Assembly (NCBI GenBank): GCA_029251525.1
Contig: JAQXDE010000053.1
Location: forward strand, 1-59,485
DNA: 59,485 nucleotides
From: Saprospiraceae bacterium
Lineage (GTDB): Bacteria; Bacteroidota; Bacteroidia; Chitinophagales; Saprospiraceae
Direction: 5' to 3'
Shown here: positions 26,873 through 36,110 of the stretch, in pieces
Position numbering within the stretch: position 1 is the stretch's first letter
How the letters are laid out: every line of letters begins with the position of its first letter
Program-made: the position numbers and the translations under genes
The notes under the pieces: model-generated
What the model was told of the DNA's origin: nothing
Database searches by the model: none
What the model saw: only the letters and a program-made list of their open reading frames with translations

Positions 26873-28772
26873 AAAATTAACTACCATCCTTTTATTAATA
26901 ATATTAAATCTACATTCTAATATTGCACAAAATATTCCATTCACTTGCAACCAAGATGCGTACTTCTCCTACCATGAATCAGGAGGAGATTATTTTTATA
27001 AATTCAACCCTTCTTTCAACTTCACTTTAATTAAACAGTTAGATTTTGGTGTAAACGGATTAGCCTATAATCCAAATGACAATTTCATCTATGCCATTAA
27101 CGAAAGTAATTCACAAATTGTAAGATTAGATAAAAATGGAGATCATATTAATCTAGGGTTCCCTATAGGGTTACCTGGAAGTAGTTATTGGGCTGGTACA
27201 TTTGATAAAAATGGGAACATGATTATTTCAGGAGGAGGAGATGCATGGGTAGTTGTTCTAGATGTCAGTATTTCTCCACCAATAATCCTCTCCTCTGTTG
27301 AAAAATATTTTGCAGATGGATCATCCGGGAATCCTATATTTGGGGATATTGCTGTAGACCCTATCTCAGGAATTTGTTATTCATTTGAAAACTCATCTAG
27401 TAGACTTGTTACAATAGATTTAAATTCTGGAGCTATTGAAAAAATAGGAACAAACTTGAGTCCTTCTGCTAATATTTTTGGAGGACTTTATTTTGATGCG
27501 AGTGGAGAACTTACTGGAATTAGTCTAAAAGACATCTATAAAATCAATAAGATTACTGGTGCCTCAACTTTGGCTGGAGAAGGATTAAATATTAATACTG
27601 GGATTGATGCATGCGGTTGTCTGAATAAGATTCAATTTAACAAATCGGTTAATTCATCTGATGTTTGTCATGGAGATACTATCAATTTCAGTTTTAAAAT
27701 CATTAATAACTCAGATAACACTTTTACTGATATCCAATTTGTCGACCCACTTCATCCTAATTTAATTTGGTTAGAAAACCCAAGTAACATTCTTGGTGGA
27801 ATAGTGGAATTTATTCCAATTACAGATAACTACAACTTACTGACAATCAACCAAATGCAAATCCCTCCAGGCATTTCTGAGTTTACTATTCAAGCATTAG
27901 CCATTGGTGATTCTTTAAGTTTTTCAACAATTTATAATCAAGCAAAAATAGATGGATTTACCCAAACTTGGGAAGGCATCATTGACTCTAATAATCCAAA
28001 TACATCGGACGAGGGAGACCCAACTCAAATAAACATCTCTCCTACTCCATCATTAGTAATGAACTTACAATCACTTGAAAACGAGTGTGATGGCGGACCA
28101 ATTTCCTTAATTGCGAATGTTCCTTTTACTGGTGAATATATTTGGGAAACACCAAACGGAAACTACCTTGAAGGACAAAATTATAATTCCCCTTTTTCAA
28201 CATTTGATGACAGCGGATTTTACAACATTACATTTACAGATAACTTTGGTTGTCAGATTGATAGTTTTTTAACCATCGAAATATCCCCAAGTCCAATTGC
28301 TGATTTAGGAAATGATTCATTGTTTTGCTTTGAGAATTCATTCTATATTTCTCCGGGAAATCATACCAATTATATCTGGGATGAAGGATCGACAACTGCA
28401 GATTTTTTAGTAGAAAATTACGGTACATATACAGTAGAAGTATGGAATGAATATGGATGTATTGCAATAGATAGTATTTCCTTTTCTACTAATTGCTCAA
28501 CTGAACTTTTTGTTCCTAATGCCTTTTCTCCTAATGAAGATAATCAAAATGATTTCTTTAAAGCCTACGGAATTGAAGTGGTCAATTTCAATCTAAAAAT
28601 TTTTGATCGTTGGGGCTCGTTCCTTTTTGAAAGTAACAATATAGAACAAGGTTGGAACGGAAAATTTAAAGGCCAATTAAAAGAAAACGGTGTTTACGTT
28701 TACTTTATTAATGCAACTTTTTTAGATGGAACAACTATCCAGAAAAAAGGAGATCTCACTTTAATGAGGTAA
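26865..28772 (+). CDS. Secreted adhesin-like protein with gliding-type (type B) T9SS sorting domain
   Basis: The 635-residue product uses a TTG start at 26865; no ATG exists before the signal peptide (residues 1-22, ending SNIAQ), so this start is forced by the frame. Domains in order: a propeller-like region (about 40-250; repeated GNMIISGGGDAWV and ITGASTLAGEG patterns), a DUF11-like stretch (about 255-375, beginning VNSSDVCHGDTINFSF), Ig/PKD-like segments (about 395-545), and a C-terminal gliding-type sorting domain (LFVPNAFSPNEDNQNDFFKA, then the strand FDRWGSFLFES). Type B domains go through the T9SS with a PorP/SprF partner. It may be an adhesin or a surface scaffold; the ligand is unknown. 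The start overlaps the 2TM gene by 8 bases, and the gene is convergent with the CotH gene, leaving a 6-base gap. Confidence 0.82.
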   Translation: MYRKLTTILLLIILNLHSNIAQNIPFTCNQDAYFSYHESGGDYFYKFNPSFNFTLIKQLDFGVNGLAYNPNDNFIYAINESNSQIVRLDKNGDHINLGFPIGLPGSSYWAGTFDKNGNMIISGGGDAWVVVLDVSISPPIILSSVEKYFADGSSGNPIFGDIAVDPISGICYSFENSSSRLVTIDLNSGAIEKIGTNLSPSANIFGGLYFDASGELTGISLKDIYKINKITGASTLAGEGLNINTGIDACGCLNKIQFNKSVNSSDVCHGDTINFSFKIINNSDNTFTDIQFVDPLHPNLIWLENPSNILGGIVEFIPITDNYNLLTINQMQIPPGISEFTIQALAIGDSLSFSTIYNQAKIDGFTQTWEGIIDSNNPNTSDEGDPTQINISPTPSLVMNLQSLENECDGGPISLIANVPFTGEYIWETPNGNYLEGQNYNSPFSTFDDSGFYNITFTDNFGCQIDSFLTIEISPSPIADLGNDSLFCFENSFYISPGNHTNYIWDEGSTTADFLVENYGTYTVEVWNEYGCIAIDSISFSTNCSTELFVPNAFSPNEDNQNDFFKAYGIEVVNFNLKIFDRWGSFLFESNNIEQGWNGKFKGQLKENGVYVYFINATFLDGTTIQKKGDLTLMR

Positions 28773-28778
28773 ATGTCT

Positions 28779-31100
28779 TTATTTAAAAAAAGAAATTTTC
28801 CCTGCCCAAAACTCTCCATTCTCCAGTTCTATTCTTAGAAAATAAATCCCCGCATTTATGTTTCTTTCCAAAAAAGAAAAAGTGTAAAATTCGCTTTCAA
28901 TATTACTTTTCACAAAAACAATTTTTCCTAACTGATCTATTATTTCAATATTCCACTTATTGTTATTTTCATTTCCTAACACAATATTCACAACATCATT
29001 TGCAGGGTTTGGGAAAATATTCACTTTCAAATTTTCAGTAAAAAAATCAACATCCAACGCCATATTCGAAGCAGCTGGAGTTGGTTCTGCAATTTGGAAA
29101 GCACCTATGCCATTGGGTAATCTTGCCAAAGATTGATCTGCCTCAACTTCTCCAAAATCATGACCGTCAATTAAAGCAAAATTATTACTTTCATCATCAT
29201 AAATCCCAATAAATTCCCCGCCTGCACTTAATTTAAAATTGGTATGATTTGTACCCTGAGTTTCATCATTATCTGCCCAGAAAATCAAAAATTCTCCTGG
29301 CTGTATACTCATATCTGGCAACTGCCATTTATCAGGGAAAGTCTGATTGTCCGATAAAAATTTATCTCCTAAATAAATTGGATCACTGCCTCCATTATAA
29401 ATTTCTATCCAATCATCATACTCGCCTGCATCATCCGCAATTGTGTTGTTATTACTTGCCATAATTTCGTTCACATAAAGTGGTAGATCAGAATCACCAA
29501 TATAAATAATATTATCAACACACTTTGGCGCACGATTTTCCAAACCTAAATTATCAACCACTTTAATAAAATAATGCACCTCTACTCCAACACCAATTGA
29601 TGGAATTTTCACACCAAAAATTTCATCATTCGCTTCCTCATCATTATGCATTCCATCATCAAACATCTCAACAACTTCATAAATAGGCTGTCCCGCTATT
29701 TGATAATGAACTTCAACAATGGAAAGATCATTATCGTCCTCAATATTTGCTTTGATTACAAGGTCTTGATTTAGATGGGGGAAATTATTTTCAACCTGAA
29801 AAATAATTGGCTCTATATTTTGTTGATCCCATTGAGAAATAGCCGCATAATATCGTTCCTGAATATATTCTTTTATTCCATACTTTACATGACTAGAAAG
29901 AAATTGACTAAATGAATCTTCATAGTCATCAAAATCATATCCATAATCTAAACCAGCCAGAGGATCGTCCATTCTCCATGGATCCATTTTTGATTTCAAA
30001 CTGTCAATATGAGCATTTAGATTATTTTCATTAAAAATATCCAGTACCGTATTTCGCAAAAAATAAGTAAAACGATTTTTATATTCAGGCACTTCCATCA
30101 GCTTTTCATAGATCGGTCGATACTCACTCGAAGGTGACCAAGAATATATATTTCGGTTCGCCCAATCCACATTATACCAATCAATTCCAAATGTGTTATC
30201 GATGTCATAAGGAATATATTCAACCAATCCATTTTCAGGATTTTCATATAAATAAAAATTGTTTTTATTAAAAATAGGCCCATCCCAATTACTTGTCAAA
30301 ATATCAAAAACTATATATTTTAAATATTGATTGACGTTAAAAACTTGCTCTAATTCACAGGATAATTCAGCCGTGGGAGTATTGTTCAATACATCTACAA
30401 AATGAGCTAATTTTGAATAATCATTTTCGCTGGTATTTGTTTTTAACTGATAAACTTGACGTCCGAAAATTTCCAATTTATATGCATCAGGATTATTTCC
30501 TAAATAATGCAAATCAGCTGGATAAAGACATTTATATAAATTCCCATCTTTGTTTCCAAACCTTAAATCCACAAATTCTTCATCTACATGTTCTACATTA
30601 ACAAATAATCCAAAGTATTCTCCATTTACATATAACCTAACATGATTACATCTCGATGCAGGTAATCCAATTTGTTTAGCAATATCCCAACCTAATTTCG
30701 AGCGAAAAATGGATGGATCATTATGTTCTCCATTAATATTCATTTTTTCCAATCCATAATAATCGCGACCAGGAACATAAGTATTGAAGGAAATTTTAAA
30801 TGAATTTTTATCTGCATTTCGAGAAGTATTTCCTCTAAGTCGAAATCCAACATCATTTAATGTATCTCTAATTGAACCATTATCAAAAATAAAAACTGCA
30901 TGAAAGTGATAATTACTTTGTGCATTATTATCATCCAAAATGTAATCTAATGAATCCGAAGGAAGAAGGATATCTATACGGGGAATAACATCATCACGAA
31001 ATATTTCTCCTGCTACTAGAGTTGAATTTTGAGCGGTACCATTAAAATTGCTGATTATTATTATAAATAATACAATAACAATCCTTTGAGCATTTAACAT
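28779..31100 (-). CDS. CotH-type surface protein with lamin-tail domain and T9SS sorting domain
   Basis: The 773-residue product has a signal peptide (1-23, ending NFNGTAQ) and a CotH-like kinase domain (about 60-430): the signature GFRLRGNTSRN with the conserved Arg, RLYVNGEYFGLFVNVEH and YIPYDIDNTFGIDW, where the DxD-like Asp pair matches the phosphoryl-transfer region of CotH. A lamin-tail domain (about 545-650, LYVNEIMASNNN and DDWIEIYNGG) and a type A T9SS sorting domain (last ~80 residues, beginning VNIFPNPANDVVNI) follow. CotH proteins phosphorylate spore-coat proteins in Bacillus; here the targets would be exported surface proteins (inference). The neighbour at 26865 is a plausible partner but there is no direct evidence. 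Confidence 0.85.
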   Translation of the reverse strand: MLNAQRIVIVLFIIIISNFNGTAQNSTLVAGEIFRDDVIPRIDILLPSDSLDYILDDNNAQSNYHFHAVFIFDNGSIRDTLNDVGFRLRGNTSRNADKNSFKISFNTYVPGRDYYGLEKMNINGEHNDPSIFRSKLGWDIAKQIGLPASRCNHVRLYVNGEYFGLFVNVEHVDEEFVDLRFGNKDGNLYKCLYPADLHYLGNNPDAYKLEIFGRQVYQLKTNTSENDYSKLAHFVDVLNNTPTAELSCELEQVFNVNQYLKYIVFDILTSNWDGPIFNKNNFYLYENPENGLVEYIPYDIDNTFGIDWYNVDWANRNIYSWSPSSEYRPIYEKLMEVPEYKNRFTYFLRNTVLDIFNENNLNAHIDSLKSKMDPWRMDDPLAGLDYGYDFDDYEDSFSQFLSSHVKYGIKEYIQERYYAAISQWDQQNIEPIIFQVENNFPHLNQDLVIKANIEDDNDLSIVEVHYQIAGQPIYEVVEMFDDGMHNDEEANDEIFGVKIPSIGVGVEVHYFIKVVDNLGLENRAPKCVDNIIYIGDSDLPLYVNEIMASNNNTIADDAGEYDDWIEIYNGGSDPIYLGDKFLSDNQTFPDKWQLPDMSIQPGEFLIFWADNDETQGTNHTNFKLSAGGEFIGIYDDESNNFALIDGHDFGEVEADQSLARLPNGIGAFQIAEPTPAASNMALDVDFFTENLKVNIFPNPANDVVNIVLGNENNNKWNIEIIDQLGKIVFVKSNIESEFYTFSFLERNINAGIYFLRIELENGEFWAGKISFFK

Positions 31101-31562
31101 ATTGTCAATCTTTAAAAAAATTTTAAAATTAATATCTCCCTCTCTACTTCAATATTAAAAATATTATTTGTAAAATATACCCTTTTCATTCATCTTTTAT
31201 ATCTTAATTATCAATATTACCCCTAACTTAAATTCCTTTTTTAAGAATAATATCATAACCCTAAAATTGGGTATCAAAAATAAAAATTCAAAAAAAATTG
31301 ATAATAAAAGAAAATCTACAAGAAAAAAATTTTGATATTTTCCATTCAGTAACTTAATATTTGGCAATCTTCTCATTTCATAAAACTCCATTTCCCTTGT
31401 AAAAAAAGCCTTAAACAATTCATTGCTATCAGCATTTTTTATTGGAAAATTCACTTCTCATTTATTAACTTCGCCCTCCAAGTAGGCTTATAATAATTGC
31501 CCTCGAAAATGATTTAATACTGATTTCCCAAAAAATAGAATAGCTCAAATAAATAAAATCCT
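31101..31562. other. Intergenic region between the divergent CotH and tex genes
   Basis: This 460-base AT-rich stretch should carry both promoters. An 85-codon minus frame in it (31197-31454) is A/T-driven, has no family resemblance and is not accepted. I see no clear box or hairpin. Confidence 0.4.
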
Positions 31563-33692
31563 ATGAATACAATTCACCTTAGCATTATATCAAAAGATCT
31601 CAACCTTCCTCAATCAAAAGTTCAAAGCACCATCAATCTGCTCGAAGAAGGTGCAACCATTCCCTTTATCGCCCGATACAGAAAAGAAGCAACTGGTTCA
31701 TTGGACGAGGTAAATATTGGTGATATAAAAACGCAATTGGAAAAACTCAAAGAAATTGAAAAAAGAAAAGACACCATTCTTAAATCTATCGAAGGACAAG
31801 GAAAATTAACTGATAATTTAAAGCGAAGAATTCAAGATACTTTTGATTCAACCGTTTTAGAGGATATTTATTTGCCCTATAAACAGAAGCGAAAAACGCG
31901 TGCAAGTGTTGCTAAAGAAAAAGGTTTAGAACCCTTAGCAGATGTGCTTTTTTCCCAAAACAATCATTCGGTGGAAGAGTTGGCTGAACAATATTTAACC
32001 GATGAAGTAAATTCAATTGATGATGCTTTACAAGGGGCTCGGGATATCATGGCAGAGTGGATTAATGAAGATCAAGTTGCTCGTCAAAAAGTAAGATTTG
32101 CTTTTGAAAGAGATGCCCAACTCTCAGCAAAATTAGTTCGAGGAAAAGAGGAAGAAGCACATAAATATAAGGATTACTTCAAGTTTGAACAACCTTTACA
32201 CAATTGTCCTTCTCATCGACTTTTAGCAATTCGACGAGCGGAAGATGAAGGGTTTTTGAGAGTAAATATTGCGCCGGACGCAGAGGAAGTTTTGTATCGT
32301 TTAGAACGCGAATTTCTAGAAAATGGAAACGGTGCTGCAACTAATCAAGTTAATCTTGCCATGGAAGATGCTTATAAAAGATTGTTGCAACCATCCATCG
32401 AAACGGAGTTTAGAAATATGTCAAAAGAGTTGGCGGATGCTGAGGCAATTAATGTTTTTACTGGAAATTTAAAACAGCTTTTACTTTCTCCTCCACTGGG
32501 GCAAAAAAGAGTTTTGGCAATTGATCCTGGTTTTAGGACAGGTTGTAAAGTCGTTTGCTTGGATGAGAGTGGAGAACTTTTAAAGTACTCAACAATCTTT
32601 CCTCATCCGCCTCAATCAAAAGAATATGAAGCGATTGCTGATGTAAAATACTTAGTGGATAAATACCAAATTGATGCTATTGCCATCGGAAACGGGACAG
32701 CTGGAAGAGAGAGTTTGACGATTTTCCAACAAGTAGATTATGGGCGCCCTGTTGAAGTTTTTATGGTGAACGAAAATGGTGCTTCGATTTATTCTGCAAG
32801 TGAAATAGCAAGAGAAGAATTCCCAGATCAAGACATTACTGTGAGAGGTTCAGTTTCGATTGGGAGACGGTTGATGGATCCTTTGGCGGAGTTAGTAAAA
32901 ATTGACCCGAAGTCAATAGGAGTAGGTCAATATCAACATGATGTGAACCAAACTAAATTAAAAGAAAGCCTTGATCGAACGGTGGAAAGTTGTGTAAATA
33001 ACGTGGGCATCAACCTGAATACTGCGAGTAAACCATTACTAACTTATGTCTCTGGTCTTGGGCCAACTTTAGCTAAAAATATCATTGAATATCGAACGGA
33101 AAATGGTTTATTTAAAAGCCGCTCAGAGTTGAAAAAGGTGAAGCGAATGGGTGATAAAGCTTTTGAACAAGCGGCAGGTTTTTTAAGAATACGTGACGCC
33201 AAAAACCCTTTGGATAATACTGCTGTTCATCCTGAAAGTTATTCGGTCGTGAAGCAAATGGCTAAAGATTTAAATTGTTCGGTGGAAGAATTAATCAAAA
33301 GTGAATCGCTCCGAAAGCAGATTGATTTGAAAAAATATGTAACTGAAAATATTGGATTACCGACCTTGACTGATATTTTTAAAGAGTTGGAAAAACCAGG
33401 ATTGGATCCTCGAGGAAGTGCGAAAGCAGTTGAATTTTCGAAGACAATCAAAACAATTGATGATGTTAATCCTGGGATGATTTTGACCGGGGTGATTAAT
33501 AATATTACCAACTTTGGAGCATTCGTTGATATTGGAATTAAGCAAGGAGGCTTGGTTCATATTTCTGAAATTGCGAATCGTTTTATTAAGAATCCAGCGG
33601 AAGTTGTATCATTGAATCAGGAGGTAAAGGTGAAAGTTTTGGAGGTGGATTTGAAACGAGGGAGGATTCAGTTGTCAATGAAGCAGGTATAA
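31563..33692 (+). CDS. tex: Tex-family RNA-binding protein with S1 domain
   Basis: Tex is a conserved cytoplasmic nucleic-acid-binding protein linked to transcription. The 709-residue product is within the normal range. The parts are a helical N-terminus (about 1-190; LEEGATIPFIARYRKEATGSLDE is a family signature), a YqgF-like RNase-H fold (about 320-450, starting RVLAIDPGFRTGCKV), two helix-hairpin-helix motifs (around residues 490-560, with NTASKPLLTYVSGLGPTLAKNII), and an S1 domain (about 635-709, GMILTGVINNITNFGAFVDIG). Convergent with the sugar transporter, separated by a GC-rich terminator-like hairpin. Confidence 0.95.
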   Translation: MNTIHLSIISKDLNLPQSKVQSTINLLEEGATIPFIARYRKEATGSLDEVNIGDIKTQLEKLKEIEKRKDTILKSIEGQGKLTDNLKRRIQDTFDSTVLEDIYLPYKQKRKTRASVAKEKGLEPLADVLFSQNNHSVEELAEQYLTDEVNSIDDALQGARDIMAEWINEDQVARQKVRFAFERDAQLSAKLVRGKEEEAHKYKDYFKFEQPLHNCPSHRLLAIRRAEDEGFLRVNIAPDAEEVLYRLEREFLENGNGAATNQVNLAMEDAYKRLLQPSIETEFRNMSKELADAEAINVFTGNLKQLLLSPPLGQKRVLAIDPGFRTGCKVVCLDESGELLKYSTIFPHPPQSKEYEAIADVKYLVDKYQIDAIAIGNGTAGRESLTIFQQVDYGRPVEVFMVNENGASIYSASEIAREEFPDQDITVRGSVSIGRRLMDPLAELVKIDPKSIGVGQYQHDVNQTKLKESLDRTVESCVNNVGINLNTASKPLLTYVSGLGPTLAKNIIEYRTENGLFKSRSELKKVKRMGDKAFEQAAGFLRIRDAKNPLDNTAVHPESYSVVKQMAKDLNCSVEELIKSESLRKQIDLKKYVTENIGLPTLTDIFKELEKPGLDPRGSAKAVEFSKTIKTIDDVNPGMILTGVINNITNFGAFVDIGIKQGGLVHISEIANRFIKNPAEVVSLNQEVKVKVLEVDLKRGRIQLSMKQV

Positions 33693-33706
33693 AAAAAGTA
33701 CTCACT

Positions 33707-33735
33707 CCGTGGCACAGCTTTGAGCTGTGCCACGG
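33707..33735. terminator. GC-rich bidirectional hairpin between tex and the sugar transporter
   Basis: CCGTGGCACAGCT (33707-33719) and AGCTGTGCCACGG (33723-33735) form a perfect 13-bp stem with a 3-base loop. The right side runs into GGTTTT. On the minus strand T stretches come only about 10 bases past the stem. It separates two convergent genes. Its base composition is much more GC-rich than the region around it, so it may be a dispersed repeat that serves as a terminator. Confidence 0.8.
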
Positions 33736-33745
33736 GTTTTGATTG

Positions 33746-35137
33746 CTATTCCGCCTGATAAGTAATCGCATTCTTATTTGTAATCAATAAATTCAACAAG
33801 CCTGCAATAATCAAACTGATCCCTGCTACAGTCATAGCATTAATCGCTTCTTCGCCCAACAATCCTGAAACAAAATTAATCCCTCCAAGCGCAGCTATAA
33901 TTTGTGGAATTACAATAAACATATTGAAAATCCCCATGATGACTCCCATCTTATTTGGATCAACAGAACTCGACAACATCGCATAAGGCATCGAGAGAAT
34001 ACTCCCCCAAGCGAATCCAATTAAAATGAAACAGTATTTTAAATTCTCCGGTGATGTGTAAGACATAAAGATGAAACCAAGTCCGCCCAACACTAACGAA
34101 ACCAGGTGAACCATCTTCCGATTGATTCTTCTTTTGGAAGTATAAAAAACCAATAACAATGCAAATACCATAGAACTTAATCCATAAACTCCCATTGCTG
34201 ATCCTACTAAATTTGATGATTCTTGAAAAACTGTATTTGCAACATTGAATGCTGCTGCCTCAGCAGGAATATCCATATTATATGCTGCATTGATTGGTGC
34301 AGGTGTTTGGAAAACATGTTCTGTCAAAGCTGGATTTGCCAAACTCCACATCGTAAAAAATGCGAACCATGAAAAAAATTGAATCAATCCTAATTTTTTC
34401 ATCGTCGTAGGCATGCTCCCAATATTTCCTAAAATATCTGAAATAAAAGTATTTTTTGATTCCCGTTTTTCTTTTTCAAATGCTTCCAAATCCTCTGGTG
34501 GATATTCTGTCGTCTTGAAAACGGTATATAAAATACTCAGTAAAAAAACTAAGGCTCCAATCGCGAAAGCAACTTTTACTGACATTGGAACAACACCTGA
34601 TTCAGCTGAATTACTCACCCCCATTTGCGTAATCATCCAAGGTAAATTACTGGCAATCCATGTCCCTATTCCAATAATTAAGGTTTGTACGACGAACCCA
34701 TAAGATCGTTGAGAGTCAGGTAATTTATCAGCAACTAATGCTCGAAATGGTTCCATCGAAATATTAATCGACGCATCCAGGACCCAAAGGCAACCAGCTG
34801 CTACCCACAACGCTGGCGAATGAGGTATAAACAATAAAACAATAGAACTCAATATTGCTCCAATCAAAAAATAAGGTCGCCTCCTCCCCCATCTTGGACT
34901 CCAAGTTTTATCACTCATGTAGCCAATTATTGGTTGAACCAATAATCCTGTTAGTGGTGCTGCAATCCATAATAGTGGAATCGATTCTTGGTCTGCACCA
35001 AGTGTCTGAAATATACGAGACATGAATCCTCCTTGCAAGGCAAAACCAAATTGGATTCCTAAAAAACCGAAACTCATATTCCATATTTGCCAGAAGCTCA
35101 GTTCATTTTTTTGATGAGTTGATTGATTTTTTTCCAT
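33746..35137 (-). CDS. MFS sugar transporter, SLC45-like (probable maltose/oligosaccharide:cation symporter)
   Basis: The 463-residue protein has about 12 hydrophobic segments and the typical start of the SLC45/SUT-like group of the major facilitator superfamily: FWQIWNMSFGFLGIQFGFALQ. The family loop between segments 2 and 3 is visible as GYMSDKTWSPRWGRRRPYFLIG, and the motif DASINISMEPFRALVADKLP follows. Relatives in Bacteroidota carry maltose or other disaccharides across the inner membrane. Here it lies at the edge of a starch locus, divergent from the NUDIX-fold regulator; it would bring in maltose made outside the cell. A -7 box TATCTTTG (minus strand, 35253-35260) overlaps a palindromic operator candidate 99-118 bases upstream. 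Confidence 0.88.
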   Translation of the reverse strand: MEKNQSTHQKNELSFWQIWNMSFGFLGIQFGFALQGGFMSRIFQTLGADQESIPLLWIAAPLTGLLVQPIIGYMSDKTWSPRWGRRRPYFLIGAILSSIVLLFIPHSPALWVAAGCLWVLDASINISMEPFRALVADKLPDSQRSYGFVVQTLIIGIGTWIASNLPWMITQMGVSNSAESGVVPMSVKVAFAIGALVFLLSILYTVFKTTEYPPEDLEAFEKEKRESKNTFISDILGNIGSMPTTMKKLGLIQFFSWFAFFTMWSLANPALTEHVFQTPAPINAAYNMDIPAEAAAFNVANTVFQESSNLVGSAMGVYGLSSMVFALLLVFYTSKRRINRKMVHLVSLVLGGLGFIFMSYTSPENLKYCFILIGFAWGSILSMPYAMLSSSVDPNKMGVIMGIFNMFIVIPQIIAALGGINFVSGLLGEEAINAMTVAGISLIIAGLLNLLITNKNAITYQAE

Positions 35138-35235
35138 TAAATTGTTTTGTTATACTAATAAAATATTTTGGAATAAATTCTATTGCATTCGCTCTTTTGG
35201 AATTTTATTTTTAATATTGTTTAAAAATTCCAATG

Positions 35236-35256
35236 TGTGTGTCACTTTGACGCAAA
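35236..35256. promoter_or_regulatory. Palindromic operator candidate overlapping the transporter promoter
   Basis: The 21-base site has arms TGTGTGTCA (35236-35244) and TGACGCAAA (35248-35256) around CTT, matching a TTTGNGTCA-N3-TGACNCAAA pattern. Read on the minus strand, a perfect -7 box TATCTTTG (35253-35260) overlaps its right end, so a bound regulator could block transcription of the transporter. No matching -33 TTG box is visible. A second copy in the same sense occurs at 47617-47637 before the large amylase; 18 of 22 bases agree. The regulator next door (35340) is the first candidate to bind. Confidence 0.55.
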
Positions 35257-35339
35257 GATAAGAGAATTATCTGTTTTTTGCCTTTTACTCCCAGACAATT
35301 TAACCACAAAATTTACTCTTTCAATAGATTTAATTCTGA

Positions 35340-36110
35340 ATGATAAATTTTGAATCCTACAACTATTCTAATATCAGAAATCACAAGACAATGACGAAAG
35401 TTAAAAATATCAATACATGGCTAACACATCTGACCAATGAATCGAAAACATCTATTTCTGTTGATTGTGTTATTTTTGGTTATGATGATGAAGGTCTAAA
35501 AGTTTTGTTGATAGATTGTAATATGCCGCCATACGAAGGCAAAAAATCTCTTTTGGGTGATCTAGTGCAACAAAATGAAACACTGGAAGATGCTGTTATT
35601 CGAGTCTTGCAAAGGAGAACTACTTTGACTGATTTATATTTTGAAGAAGTGAAAGCATATAGTGATCCTAATCGTCATCCGCTAGGTCGAGTAGTTACCA
35701 TTGCCTATTATTCTTTTATTAAAATTTCTGATTATAAAATTCATGATAGTGAGGACAAGCATCTAGAATGGATACCGATCAATGACATTGATAAATTAGC
35801 ATTTGACCATCGCTTAATCCTGGATGAGTCTTATAAATCGTTAAGAAAAAAAATTCGAAATCATCCTATTGGATTTACTTTAATGCCTGAAAAATTTACA
35901 TTGATGCAATTGCAAAATTTTTATGAAACTGTTTTGCAAATAAAAATGGATCGTCGGAATTTTAGAAGAAAATTAAACTCACTTGACTTGTTGATTGATT
36001 TGAATGAGATTCAAAATAATGTTTCTCATCGTCCTGCAAAATTATATAGCTTTGATTTTAAAAAATATAATAGACTGATGGAGATAGGAGTTTTGGATTT
36101 TGCCATTTAA
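35340..36110 (+). CDS. NUDIX-fold transcriptional regulator (NrtR/AraR-like), catalytic site lost
   Basis: The 256-residue protein has a NUDIX fold (about 38-165; VDCVIFGYDDEGLKVLLI) and a winged-helix C-terminus (about 170-245; FTLMQLQNFYETVLQ, then RNFRRKLNSLDLL) typical of NrtR/AraR-type regulators. The NUDIX box reads GDLVQQNETLEDAVIRVLQRR: the catalytic Glu pair of the REUXEE motif is replaced (Val89, Arg92, Arg93), so hydrolysis is not expected and the fold should serve as a ligand sensor. Related Bacteroidota regulators such as AraR sense sugars. Its place, divergent from a sugar transporter and upstream of SusA-like amylase, points to control of the starch locus. The real start may be the Met at residue 18. 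Confidence 0.85.
   Translation: MINFESYNYSNIRNHKTMTKVKNINTWLTHLTNESKTSISVDCVIFGYDDEGLKVLLIDCNMPPYEGKKSLLGDLVQQNETLEDAVIRVLQRRTTLTDLYFEEVKAYSDPNRHPLGRVVTIAYYSFIKISDYKIHDSEDKHLEWIPINDIDKLAFDHRLILDESYKSLRKKIRNHPIGFTLMPEKFTLMQLQNFYETVLQIKMDRRNFRRKLNSLDLLIDLNEIQNNVSHRPAKLYSFDFKKYNRLMEIGVLDFAI

Noticed and set aside
31197-31454. 85-codon minus-strand frame between the CotH and tex genes
   Set aside because: It lies in AT-rich DNA, has no recognisable domain or signal pattern and would block the CotH promoter region; the C-terminus is random hydrophobic sequence.
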